Shown in pieces: positions 6,863 to 13,897 of a stretch of 13,938 bases of DNA. Within the stretch, counting starts at the first letter, position 1; every line of letters begins with the position of its first letter. The notes under the pieces are model-generated. The model was given only the letters and a program-made list of their open reading frames with translations, made no database searches and was not told the DNA's origin. Position numbers and translations under genes: made by a program. This DNA is from Dichotomicrobium sp046543175 (lineage in GTDB: Bacteria; Pseudomonadota; Alphaproteobacteria; Rhizobiales; Rhodomicrobiaceae), in assembly GCA_046543175.1 (NCBI GenBank), contig JBKGZY010000056.1:1-13938 (forward strand), given 5' to 3'.

Positions 6863-7312
6863 CTATTTGCCGAGCCAGCGGCGCGCGGCGTCGTCATCCG
6901 CGCCGCTCGCCTCGACCCAGCGCGGGCCGTCCGGCGTTTCCTCGCTCTTCCAGAACGGCGCGCTGGTCTTGAGGTAGTCCATCAGGAACTGCGCGGCCTC
7001 GAACGCAGCCTGGCGGTGCGCCGAGGCGGTGACGACAAGCACGATATTGTCGCCCGGCTCCAGCCTCCCGTAGCGGTGAATGATCGTGCAGTCGGTGATC
7101 GGCCAGCGCTCGCGCGCCTCGGACTCGATGCGTGCCAGTTCCCGCTCGGTCATGCCGGGATAATGCTCCAGCGTCATCGCGGCGACGCGCTCTGTCTTGG
7201 TCTCGCGCACGGTGCCGGTGAAGCTGACGACGGCGCCAATGTCGGTGCGCCCGGCGCGCACCCGCCCGATCTCGGCGCCGATATCGAAATCTCCGGGCTG
7301 AACGCGGATCAT
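6863..7312 (-). CDS. moaE: MoaE, molybdopterin synthase catalytic subunit
   Basis: A 149-residue large subunit of molybdopterin synthase. It inserts two dithiolene sulfurs, delivered by thiocarboxylated MoaD, into cyclic pyranopterin monophosphate. The key residues of E. coli MoaE are present at shifted numbers: Arg36 in TGTVRE, His99-Arg100 in ASAHRQAAF, Lys115 in DYLKTSAPFWK, and Lys122 in WKSEE. Length is normal. The start at 7312 has AGGGGGG about 5 nt upstream, partly inside the moaD stop region, and the gap to moaD is 9 bp. It is therefore the last gene of pgsA-moaD-moaE, and its product works in the same complex as MoaD. Confidence 0.96.
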   Translation of the reverse strand: MIRVQPGDFDIGAEIGRVRAGRTDIGAVVSFTGTVRETKTERVAAMTLEHYPGMTERELARIESEARERWPITDCTIIHRYGRLEPGDNIVLVVTASAHRQAAFEAAQFLMDYLKTSAPFWKSEETPDGPRWVEASGADDDAARRWLGK

Positions 7313-7321
7313 GGCTGCCCC

Positions 7322-7579
7322 CTAGCCGCCGGTTACCGGGGGGAAAAAGGCGATCTCGCGCGCATCGCGCACGGGCGCGTCATGCGCGACATGCTCCTGG
7401 TCGATGGCCGCGCGGATCACCTCGTCGCGCTCGAAGGCCGCGGCGAATTCCGGGCCGCGTCCTTTCTGCCAAGCAATCAGGTCGGCAATGGTTCCGATAT
7501 CCTCCGGCAGGTCGAGCTGCTCCTCCCCGATCCCGGTTTTCTCCCGCATCCAAGCGAAATAAAGCAGTTTCGTCGTCAT
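7322..7579 (-). CDS. moaD: MoaD, molybdopterin synthase sulfur carrier subunit
   Basis: An 85-residue ubiquitin-like protein ending in the diagnostic Gly-Gly (FFPPVTGG). That end is adenylylated by MoeB and converted to a thiocarboxylate before MoaE uses the sulfur. The N-terminal strand TTKLLYFAWMREKTG is typical of MoaD. The ATG at 7579 overlaps the pgsA stop as ATGA, and AGGA lies just upstream, so the two genes are likely translationally coupled. A longer reading frame extends upstream, but its extra N-terminus is only pgsA read in another frame. Confidence 0.95.
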   Translation of the reverse strand: MTTKLLYFAWMREKTGIGEEQLDLPEDIGTIADLIAWQKGRGPEFAAAFERDEVIRAAIDQEHVAHDAPVRDAREIAFFPPVTGG

Positions 7580-8184
7580 CGGTCCTGATCCATCACGTGT
7601 TTGAGGCCGGCGCGGAAATAGTCGAAGCCGGTGTAAAGCGTCACGAGCGCGGCGAACCACAGCAGGCCCAGCCCGATCGGCGAGGCGCACCCGCCGCAAA
7701 CGCGATCGCCCGCCTCGCCCGCAAGCAGGAAGCACAGCGCCACCATCTGCGCCGTGGTCTTCCACTTGGCCAGCTGGCTGACAGCCACCGTGACCTGCAA
7801 TCCGGCCAGGAACTCCCGCAGGCCCGACACCAGAATCTCCCGCGACAGGATAATCACTGCGGCCCAGATGGACCAGCCGGAAATTGTCCCGTTCGCGACC
7901 AGCATCAACAGCGCCGCGCCGACCAGCAGCTTGTCGGCGATCGGGTCGAGCATCTGCCCGAGCGCGGATTGCTGCTGCCAGGCGCGCGCGAGATAGCCGT
8001 CGAAGAAATCCGTGATTCCTGCAATTGCGAACACACCGAGGGCGGCCCAGTTCGCCGTTTCACCATCGAGAAAGAACATGGCCGCAACAAGCCCCGGGAC
8101 CGCTGCCAGACGCAGATAGGTCAGGACATTGGGCAGACCGAGGGCGATCCGCCGGCGCTGGGTTGACTGCGCGGTTCGGGTCAT
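7576..8184 (-). CDS. pgsA: CDP-diacylglycerol-glycerol-3-phosphate 3-phosphatidyltransferase
   Basis: A 202-residue integral membrane enzyme that makes phosphatidylglycerol phosphate from CDP-diacylglycerol and glycerol-3-phosphate, the committed step to phosphatidylglycerol and cardiolipin. The CDP-alcohol phosphotransferase signature D-x2-DG-x2-AR-x8-G-x3-D-x3-D is complete: Asp59, Asp62, Gly63, Ala66, Arg67, Gly76, Asp80 and Asp84. Several hydrophobic spans fit the usual six-helix topology. The start at 8184 gives a normal N-terminus leading into GLPNVLTYLRL. Frames further upstream run back into the lrp gene. It is the first gene of pgsA-moaD-moaE. In several rhizobia I recall uvrC directly upstream; here the neighbour is lrp. 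Confidence 0.95.
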   Translation of the reverse strand: MTRTAQSTQRRRIALGLPNVLTYLRLAAVPGLVAAMFFLDGETANWAALGVFAIAGITDFFDGYLARAWQQQSALGQMLDPIADKLLVGAALLMLVANGTISGWSIWAAVIILSREILVSGLREFLAGLQVTVAVSQLAKWKTTAQMVALCFLLAGEAGDRVCGGCASPIGLGLLWFAALVTLYTGFDYFRAGLKHVMDQDR

Positions 8185-8252
8185 GGGCCTTTCGCAACGC
8201 AATACTGGGGACGGGCAGTGCCCGCCACGGACACAATATCCGACTTGGCGTT

Positions 8253-8741
8253 TCAAGTCTGTTCCGCAACTGCCGGCAATGGGGGGCCAAGCTCGTATTT
8301 CGAGCGGCGTATGACCAGCGAGGTTTTCACGCTGTCCACGTTCTTCGCCGCCGTCAAGTCGTTGATGATGAAATCCTGAAACGCCTCCAAATCCTCGGCG
8401 ACGCATTTCAGGATAAAGTCGATCTCGCCAGAGAGCATGTGGCACTCTCGCACAATGTCCCAGGCGCGCACCTGCTCCTCGAAGGTACGCAGATCGTTCT
8501 CCGACTGCCCCGACAGCCCGACCATCGCGAACGCGCAGACTTCATAGCCCAACGCCTTCTGGCTGACCAGCGCGTGATACCCTTCGATGATGCCGGCTTC
8601 TTCGAGTGCGCGCATGCGTCTCAGGCACGGCGGCGCGGATATCCCGACCCGGCGGGCGAGTTCGACATTCGTGATCCGGCCATTGGCCTGAAGCTCGCGC
8701 AGAATACGCCAGTCTGTTTCATCCAGTCTGAATGTCGTCAC
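8253..8741 (-). CDS. Lrp/AsnC family transcriptional regulator
   Basis: A 162-residue Lrp/AsnC-type regulator. The N-terminal helix-turn-helix covers about residues 5-55 (LDETDWRILRELQANGRIT, then NVELARRVGISAPPCLRRM). The C-terminal RAM ligand-binding domain covers about 65-150 and includes VRECHMLSGEIDFILK. The start is taken as GTG at 8741, so that the protein begins just before FRLDETD as homologues do; ATGs at 8780 and 8798 would add residues unlike the family. It stops 68 bp before pgsA on the same strand and faces the ELM1-family gene across a 111-bp gap. An amino-acid ligand is likely by family. Its target genes are unknown. Confidence 0.92.
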   Translation of the reverse strand: MTTFRLDETDWRILRELQANGRITNVELARRVGISAPPCLRRMRALEEAGIIEGYHALVSQKALGYEVCAFAMVGLSGQSENDLRTFEEQVRAWDIVRECHMLSGEIDFILKCVAEDLEAFQDFIINDLTAAKNVDSVKTSLVIRRSKYELGPPLPAVAEQT

Positions 8742-8852
8742 GAAACCAATCCAGTTTACCCGTTCTTCAGGGTGCGGCATCTTTGCCGGACATATCATGT
8801 CGCACGAGCGATAGCATTGGAACGGTTTACCGGCAAATCAAGCAACAAAATT

Positions 8853-9848
8853 GTGTACGAGACCGATGTGACGCAGGCCGAGCCGGCTGGGGAGACCGTT
8901 CTGATCCTGTCGGACGGCAAGGCGGGCCATCTGGCGATGACGCGCGGCGTTGCCGCGGCCATGCAGCGCGAGACACGGATCGTGGAGGTTGCCCCGCCCG
9001 CGTTCTGGCGGTGGCTGGCCCCGCGCGGCCCCGCACCGCCGGACCTGCAAGCGATCCGGCGATCCATCGGCGATGCCTGGCCGGCATACGTCTTCGCCGC
9101 GGGGCGGCTGACGATCCCCTATCTCCGCGCGATCCGACGGGCCGCCGGCGAGCGGACATTCACGGTCGCGTTCATGGACCCGCGCGTACCGGATGCTGCG
9201 GATCTGGTGTGGCTGCCCGAGCACGATGCGCGCCGCGGCGACAATGTCATCACGACCATCACGTCCCCGCACCGATTTACGCCGCACCGGCTCGCGGCGT
9301 TGCGCCGCGACATGCCCGAGGCGATCGGCGCCCTGCCCGCGCCCCGCATCGCGGTGCTGCTCGGTGGCCCCGGGGGCGGGTTTCGCTTTTCCTCACCCGC
9401 TATCGGGCGGCTTGCGCATACGCTTCGCCAGTTCGCAGGCTTTGGAGCAAGCTTCCTCGTCACGCCATCGCGCCGCACGCCCCCTGCCGTGCTGGACGCT
9501 GTAAAGACCGCCACCGCCGGTGCGCCGCGCCTCGTTTGGGACGGTACCGGCGAGAACCCCTATCCAAGCTTTCTCGCCTGTGCAGACGCCTTCCTCGTCA
9601 CGGCGGACAGCGTCAACATGACCGGCGAGGCCTGCGCGACCGGGCGGCCGGTCCATGTCTTCATGCCCGAAGGCGGCCGTGCGAAGTTTCACGGTTTTCA
9701 CCGGGCGCTTCAGGAAACCGGCGCCACCCGTCCGCTGCCCGACGACCTTTCCGGCCTGGACGTGTGGCATTATGAACCGATCGACTCCGCCGGGGACATC
9801 GCCGCTGAAATTGACCGGCACGCCCGCGCGCGCCTCGTGCGGGCCTGA
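8853..9848 (+). CDS. Mitochondrial fission ELM1-family protein (DUF1022)
   Basis: About 331 residues of the ELM1/DUF1022 family, named for the plant protein that recruits a dynamin-like protein to mitochondria. The bacterial members have no settled function. The family's N-terminal ILSDGKAGHLAMTRG is present. A Gly-rich VLLGGPGGGFRF sits mid-protein, and the C-terminal VTADSVNMTGEACATGRPV recalls the nucleotide-sugar-binding half of GT-B glycosyltransferases. There is no signal peptide. The start is uncertain: GTG at 8853 is chosen because it lies just before recognisable homology, but it has no clear ribosome binding site. GTG at 8868 and TTG at 8817 are alternatives. The reading frame is open far upstream through the lrp and pgsA region, but that part is a shadow. 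It is divergent from lrp. Confidence 0.85.
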   Translation: MYETDVTQAEPAGETVLILSDGKAGHLAMTRGVAAAMQRETRIVEVAPPAFWRWLAPRGPAPPDLQAIRRSIGDAWPAYVFAAGRLTIPYLRAIRRAAGERTFTVAFMDPRVPDAADLVWLPEHDARRGDNVITTITSPHRFTPHRLAALRRDMPEAIGALPAPRIAVLLGGPGGGFRFSSPAIGRLAHTLRQFAGFGASFLVTPSRRTPPAVLDAVKTATAGAPRLVWDGTGENPYPSFLACADAFLVTADSVNMTGEACATGRPVHVFMPEGGRAKFHGFHRALQETGATRPLPDDLSGLDVWHYEPIDSAGDIAAEIDRHARARLVRA

Positions 9849-9880
9849 ACAGGCGCATTCCGCGCTGGACAAACACCCCC

Positions 9881-9915
9881 TTGACATTGACCGCCGCGCA
9901 TCTGCGCCCTATTTC
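9881..9915 (+). promoter_or_regulatory. Candidate trxB promoter
   Basis: TTGACC at 9887-9892 and TATTTC at 9910-9915 are separated by 17 nt, a plausible sigma-70 pair, with TTGACA immediately before at 9881. It lies in the 139-bp gap between the ELM1-family gene and trxB, about 70 nt upstream of the trxB ATG. The -10 match is weak. Confidence 0.4.
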
Positions 9916-9987
9916 TGCGGCTGAACGGACACACCGGGCGCCGCAAACACGGCCGGGGACATCTTTGCGACAGGCGGGCACCTCTTC

Positions 9988-10950
9988 ATGACCGATCGCC
10001 ACGAGAAGCTCATCATCGTCGGCTCCGGGCCGGCCGGCTACACGGCCGCAATCTATGCCGCGCGCGCCATGCTCAAGCCGCTGCTGATCCAGGGCATCCA
10101 GCCGGGCGGTCAACTCACCATCACCACCGATGTCGAGAACTATCCCGGCTTCGCCGAGCCCATCCAGGGGCCGTGGCTGATGGAGCAGATGCAGGCCCAG
10201 GCCGCCAATGTCGGCACGGAGATCGTGACCGATCATATCGTCGAGGCGGACCTGTCGCGCCGGCCGTTTCGGCTGAAGGGCGACGGCGGCACGAGCTACA
10301 CCGCCGATGCCGTGATCATCGCCACCGGCGCGCAGGCGCGCTGGCTCGGGCTGCCCTCGGAGGAAAAGTTCAAAGGCTACGGCGTGTCTGCCTGCGCCAC
10401 CTGCGACGGCTTTTTCTATCGCGGCAAGGACGTGCTGGTCGTCGGCGGCGGCAACACGGCGGCCGAGGAAGCCCTGTTCCTCACGAATTTTGCCAAGACG
10501 GTCACACTCGTTCACCGGCGCGACGAGATGCGTGCGGAGCGCATCCTGCAGGACCGGCTGTTCAACAATCCCAAGATTGACTTTCTCTGGGACACGGTGC
10601 TCGACGAGGTGCTGGGCGAGCAGAACCCGCCGGGCGTCACCGGCGCGCGGCTGCGCAATGTAAGGACCGGTGACACCCATGAGCGGGCCGTGGACGGCAT
10701 CTTCATCGCCATCGGCCACGATCCGGCGACGGCGCTGTTCAAGGGCCAGCTCGACATGAAGGAAGGCGACTACATCATCACCGCGCCGGACTCCACCCGC
10801 ACCAGCCTGTCCGGCGTCTACGCGGCGGGTGACGTCACGGACGACATTTATCGCCAGGCGGTCACGGCGGCCGGTCAGGGCTGTATGGCCGCCCTGGAAG
10901 CGGAACGATATCTTGCCGAGCTTGCGGCACCGGCAAAAGCCGCAGAATAA
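9988..10950 (+). CDS. trxB: Thioredoxin reductase (NADPH)
   Basis: A 320-residue low-molecular-weight thioredoxin reductase that uses FAD and NADPH to reduce thioredoxin in the cytoplasm. The FAD-binding GSGPAGYTAAIYAAR is at residues 12-26. The redox pair is Cys136-x-x-Cys139 in SACATCDGFF. NADPH binding is seen in VVGGGNTAAEEA (151-162) and HRRDEMRAE (176-184). The second FAD motif, GVYAAGDV, lies near the C-terminus. The length and all catalytic residues match the E. coli enzyme. The ATG at 9988 follows an AGGCGGG sequence. The LysR-type gene follows after 52 bp on the same strand, a pairing that recurs in alphaproteobacteria in my recollection; that may indicate co-transcription. Confidence 0.97.
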   Translation: MTDRHEKLIIVGSGPAGYTAAIYAARAMLKPLLIQGIQPGGQLTITTDVENYPGFAEPIQGPWLMEQMQAQAANVGTEIVTDHIVEADLSRRPFRLKGDGGTSYTADAVIIATGAQARWLGLPSEEKFKGYGVSACATCDGFFYRGKDVLVVGGGNTAAEEALFLTNFAKTVTLVHRRDEMRAERILQDRLFNNPKIDFLWDTVLDEVLGEQNPPGVTGARLRNVRTGDTHERAVDGIFIAIGHDPATALFKGQLDMKEGDYIITAPDSTRTSLSGVYAAGDVTDDIYRQAVTAAGQGCMAALEAERYLAELAAPAKAAE

Positions 10951-11002
10951 TTAAACAATCGGGGCTTCGCTGACGCGGCGGTCCCGCGGATTGGATCGCC
11001 CA

Positions 11003-11890
11003 ATGGACTGGGACAAGCTGAGAATATTTCACGCCGCGGCGGAAGCCGGCAGTTTCACCCACGCCGCAGAATCCCTGCATCTGAGCCAGTCGGCCGTCAG
11101 CCGGCAGGTCAGCGCGCTCGAACAGGAACTCGGCGCGCCGCTGTTTCACCGGCATGCGCGCGGGCTGTCGCTGACCGAACAGGGCGAGCTTCTGCGCCAG
11201 ACCGCCGAGGACGTGCTGGTCAAGCTGAATTCGGTGGAATCCATGCTGGCCGACACGCTGGCCGAGCCGAGCGGCGAGTTGCGAATCACCACCCCGGCGG
11301 GTCTCGGATCAACCTGGCTGGCGCCACGCCTGCGCGAGTTCATCGAACGTTATCCGAAAATCCAGCTTCAGCTCCTGCTGCGCGACGAGGAACTCGACCT
11401 CAGCAAGCGCGAGGCCGATGTCGGCATCTGGCTGCACGCCCCGACGCAGAAGGACCTGATCCTGCGCCGCCTGTTCACGGTGCATTTCCACGTCTACGGC
11501 TCGGCGGACTACCTGGAAAAACACGGCGCGCCCAAGACGATCGCCGATCTCGACAACCACGCCATCATCACCTATGGCGGCATCCCGTTTCCGCGCCGCG
11601 GCATCAACTGGCTGGAGACGGCCGGCCGGGACTGTCACGCACCGCGCCGCCCGATCATGCGCATCAACAGCATGGACGGCATCAAGCGGGTTGTGAAACG
11701 CAGCATGGGGCTGGCGGTCCTGCCGGATTATCTGGCGTCCGACGAGCCTGACCTGCGCAAGGTGCTGGACGAAGCCGAGGTGCCCGCTTTCAACACCTAT
11801 CTCGTTTATCCGGCCGAGTTGAAGACCTCCAAGCGGGTCTCGGCATTCCGGGATTTCGTCGTTTCCAAGGCGCGCGAATGGGCATTCTGA
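11003..11890 (+). CDS. LysR-family transcriptional regulator
   Basis: A 295-residue LysR-type regulator. The winged helix-turn-helix is at about residues 3-60 (LRIFHAAAEAGSFTHAAESL, LSQSAVSRQVSALEQELG, LFHRHARGLSLTEQG). An effector-binding domain follows from about 90, with GELRITTPAGLGSTWLAP and GLAVLPDYLA typical of the family. The ATG at 11003 is preferred over an upstream TTG at 10991 because the protein then starts MDWDKLRIF, as homologues do. It lies 52 bp after trxB on the same strand, with no clear terminator between, so it may share the trxB transcript. Neither ligand nor targets can be read from the sequence; a redox-related role is only a guess from the neighbour. Confidence 0.93.
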   Translation: MDWDKLRIFHAAAEAGSFTHAAESLHLSQSAVSRQVSALEQELGAPLFHRHARGLSLTEQGELLRQTAEDVLVKLNSVESMLADTLAEPSGELRITTPAGLGSTWLAPRLREFIERYPKIQLQLLLRDEELDLSKREADVGIWLHAPTQKDLILRRLFTVHFHVYGSADYLEKHGAPKTIADLDNHAIITYGGIPFPRRGINWLETAGRDCHAPRRPIMRINSMDGIKRVVKRSMGLAVLPDYLASDEPDLRKVLDEAEVPAFNTYLVYPAELKTSKRVSAFRDFVVSKAREWAF

Positions 11891-12359
11891 CCACGCCCTC
11901 AGCACGCTAGCGGTGTAAAGCGGAATCCGCGAGGCCGGTAAATCCTGTTAACAAGTAGGGCAGAAGCCTTGAGCTGTTGCCACTGGGTTTACCGGAATCT
12001 GAACGCAGGCTTCCAAAAGCCTAATAATAATGCTATAAACGCAGCTTCTTCGGCGAGAGACCGTGGGGAGTCCGACAGCCAGCCCCGTTGCCATGCGACG
12101 CCGTTATGAATCCATCCAGGTTTCGGGCGTGTCGCGGTACCGGCGGGTTGTATTTTAACTGTTTCGGACACTCCGGCGGTCTTCCGTTGTCGCGTTTTGC
12201 GTAGCACAGTTGGGCTTTGAGGGTAGCAACACGCAACCATTGGGGGCGATGGGGGCGCGCTATTTGTTGCTGGCGCTGTGATTCTACGCAGTCAAAAGGC
12301 GGATAACCCGCGCTGTCTCATGGTTCGTCGGCAGCGCTAGAAAAGCGAGACTGAACACA
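11891..12359 (+). other. 469-bp gene-free stretch between lysR and carD
   Basis: No convincing protein gene is present on either strand; two overlapping minus-strand frames of 67 and 83 codons look like chance. The stretch contains the long hairpin at 11935-11995 and a perfect 6-bp hairpin at 12007-12022 (AGGCTT, loop CCAA, AAGCCT). A TATAAA that could be a -10 box follows at 12034-12039, but its -35 match is poor. A short near-repeat, TGGGGGCGA then TGGGGGCGC, is at 12241-12258. It probably carries the carD promoter and a long leader or a small RNA, but neither can be fixed from sequence alone. Confidence 0.5.
11935..11995 (+). other. Predicted nested RNA hairpin downstream of lysR
   Basis: CCGGTAAATCC at 11935-11945 pairs with GGGTTTACCGG at 11985-11995, giving 11 bp with one G-U pair. 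Inside the 39-nt loop, AGGGC (11957-11961) pairs with GCCTT (11966-11970) around AGAA. The result is a two-level structure 45 nt past the lysR stop. It lacks a T-tract, so it is not a standard terminator. It may be a 3'-UTR stabiliser, part of a small RNA, a DNA palindrome bound by protein, or a repeat unit. Confidence 0.4.
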
Positions 12360-12944
12360 ATGGCTGCAAAAAAGTCGCTGCAAAGAAACGGCTTCAAAAC
12401 AAACGAGTACGTCGTCTACCCGACGCATGGTGTCGGGCGCATCGTTGGCATCGAGGAACAGGAAGTCGCCGGTTCCATCCTCGAACTCTTCGTCATCAAC
12501 TTCGAGCAGGAAAAGATGACGCTGCGCGTTCCCACGATGAAATGCCAGAATGTCGGTATGCGCAAGCTTTCCGAAGGCTCGATCGTGGATAAGGCGATGG
12601 CCACGCTGCGCGGCCGCGCGCGCGTCCGCCGCATGATGTGGAGCCGCCGTGCGCAGGAATACGAGGCCAAGATCAATTCGGGCGACCTGATTTCCATCGC
12701 CGAGGTCGTGCGCGACCTGCATCGGTCCGAGGCCCAGCCGGAACAGTCCTATTCCGAGCGCCAACTTTACGAAGCGGCCCTGGAGCGCATGGCGCGTGAA
12801 ATTGCCGCCGTTCAGGATGTGGACGAAGCCGTGGCGACGCGTCGCATCTGCGAGGCGCTGAACAAGACGCGGGCGGCGACGACGCCGAAGGATGTTCCGG
12901 AACCGGAAACCGAGACGGCCGAGGCCGAGGTCCGGGCCGCGTAA
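12360..12944 (+). CDS. carD: CarD/CdnL-family RNA polymerase-binding regulator
   Basis: A 194-residue CarD-family protein that binds the RNA polymerase beta subunit through its N-terminal Tudor-like domain and stabilises open promoter complexes, mainly at housekeeping and rRNA promoters. The N-terminal domain is at about 12-70 (YVVYPTHGVGRIVGIEEQ, then INFEQEKMTLRVPT). The C-terminal helical domain is at about 75-170 and has MWSRRAQEYEAKINSGDL, including Trp94, the likely equivalent of the DNA-wedging tryptophan of T. thermophilus CarD. The acidic, Ala-rich tail ends VRAA. Caulobacter CdnL also ends in two alanines that matter for ClpXP degradation, from what I recall. The ATG at 12360 gives the standard N-terminus; its ribosome binding site is weak. 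No fdxA or rpoH neighbour is in view. Confidence 0.95.
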   Translation: MAAKKSLQRNGFKTNEYVVYPTHGVGRIVGIEEQEVAGSILELFVINFEQEKMTLRVPTMKCQNVGMRKLSEGSIVDKAMATLRGRARVRRMMWSRRAQEYEAKINSGDLISIAEVVRDLHRSEAQPEQSYSERQLYEAALERMAREIAAVQDVDEAVATRRICEALNKTRAATTPKDVPEPETETAEAEVRAA

Positions 12945-12975
12945 GCCTGACAGCAGCTTTCCATTGCCTGGATGT

Positions 12976-13007
12976 AAAGGGCAGGCGCGCCCGGTGTCGG
13001 CCCTTTT
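12976..13007 (+). terminator. Rho-independent terminator after carD
   Basis: AAAGGGC at 12976-12982 pairs with GCCCTTT at 13000-13006, a 7-bp stem with a 17-nt GC-rich loop, ending in TTTT at 13004-13007. It lies 32 bp past the carD stop. The T-tract is short, so efficiency may be modest. Confidence 0.55.
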
Positions 13008-13096
13008 CGTCTGCGCGCTTGGAGCGGGCGCCCCGGAAGGACAAGCCGGTTCACCGACTTTGGTGATCCGCGCAAGCTCTCTCATAATATGGTAAA

Positions 13097-13150
13097 CATG
13101 GAAAAAGGCGCGCGCGGTAGCCCGCGGGTTGCCGTTGGCGTTTTTCCGTG
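13097..13150. repeat. Nested inverted repeat between carD and the DUF2244 gene
   Basis: CATGGAAAAA at 13097-13106 pairs with TTTTTCCGTG at 13141-13150, 10 bp with one G-U pair. Inside, CGCGG (13113-13117) pairs with CCGCG (13122-13126) around a 4-nt loop. The A-run on one side and T-run on the other make it a possible bidirectional terminator, but the nested palindrome also resembles a small repeat unit. It is 74 bp upstream of the DUF2244 start. Confidence 0.5.
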
Positions 13151-13224
13151 GTGGAGTCGGCGTGAGAGCCTGACCGCAAACGGGACTCAAATGTGAAATT
13201 CGCTCCACGAGGTCTGAGCGGACG

Positions 13225-13782
13225 ATGAGCGACAGAAGCGACAATCAGCGCCAGGAGATGTTTTCACAGGCGCAGACGCAGCCAAATCCGGCACGGACCG
13301 ACTCGCTTCCGCCCGTTCCCGAAGGCAGCGAGCGCATCCTGATCTGGCCCCACCGGTCGCTGGACCGCGACGGCTTGCTCATCGTGGTCGCCATCGCCGC
13401 CATCGGTCTCGCCATCGTCACCTCCTGGGTCGCGGCGCCTGCCAACTGGTTCGTGCTGGTTCCGGCGATCATCGCGCTGGCCAGCTTGGCCTTCGCCCTC
13501 TGGCTGAACACCCGCCGCGCCGCGCGCGTCGAGGTTGTCGATGTCGGCGCCGACGCCATCCAGGTGATGACCAGCTATCTCGGCCGGCACGAGTTGGTCG
13601 GACGCTTCAACCCGTACTGGGCGCGCATCGAATTGAGCGATGCCTTCAAAATCGACAAACGGCTGATCCTGAGCGAGAGCGGCCGGGCCGTCTCGATCGG
13701 CGACTGCCTGTCGTCCACGGAGCGCGAAGACCTCGCAGAGGATCTGCGCGCGCGGATCAGGCGCCTGACAGCCCCTCAATAG
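13225..13782 (+). CDS. DUF2244 domain membrane protein
   Basis: A 185-residue protein matching the DUF2244 pattern. After a Gln/Pro-rich disordered N-terminus (about 1-36) comes ILIWPHRSLDRDG, then two membrane helices at about 50-70 and 75-95 and a soluble C-terminal region of about 90 residues. That region includes the family's RFNPYWARIEL segment (about 127-137) and KRLILSESGRAVSIGDCL. Both ends are predicted on the cytoplasmic side, with the positive NTRRAARVE after the second helix. No function is established for the family. The start at 13225 has only a weak GAGCGG upstream. No operon partner is visible in the window, and the hairpin at 13097-13150 separates it from carD. Confidence 0.85.
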   Translation: MSDRSDNQRQEMFSQAQTQPNPARTDSLPPVPEGSERILIWPHRSLDRDGLLIVVAIAAIGLAIVTSWVAAPANWFVLVPAIIALASLAFALWLNTRRAARVEVVDVGADAIQVMTSYLGRHELVGRFNPYWARIELSDAFKIDKRLILSESGRAVSIGDCLSSTEREDLAEDLRARIRRLTAPQ

Positions 13783-13839
13783 CGCGTCGTCCGATCCGTT
13801 TGAACCACGCCAGATGCTTCAGGCTGATCAGCGAGAGCA

Positions 13840-13881
13840 CTACAGCATCGGGCGATAAATCCGGATCGTCTGATGCTGTAG
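13840..13881. repeat. Perfect 10-bp inverted repeat, left unit of an intergenic element
   Basis: CTACAGCATC at 13840-13849 is the exact inverse of GATGCTGTAG at 13872-13881. Inside, CGAT (13853-13856) pairs with ATCG (13865-13868) around a loop containing the start of the palindrome ATCCGGAT. It lies 57 bp past the DUF2244 stop. The arms have no T-tract, and the arrangement resembles mosaic intergenic repeats of rhizobia rather than a terminator. Confidence 0.6.
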
Positions 13882-13897
13882 ATTCTTTGGTTCTCGC

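Noticed and set aside
8214..8226. CGGGC-AGT-GCCCG hairpin between lrp and pgsA as a terminator
   Set aside because: The stem is only 5 bp with a 3-nt loop and no T-tract on either strand. It could as easily be part of a pgsA leader or chance.
8824..8833. GGTTTACCGG shared with 11986-11995 as a possible common regulator site
   Set aside because: A single 10-base match in 14 kb is expected many times by chance, and no further copies with the same spacing were found.
8025..8852. Upstream extension of the ELM1-family reading frame to about 607 residues
   Set aside because: The extra part is antisense to pgsA and lrp, both clear genes, and has no family features. It is an open shadow frame.
11989..12240. 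Minus-strand frames of 83 and 67 codons in the lysR-carD gap
   Set aside because: They overlap each other in different frames, resemble no family I know, have no clear ribosome binding site, and cover the hairpin region. Chance frames in high-GC DNA are more likely.
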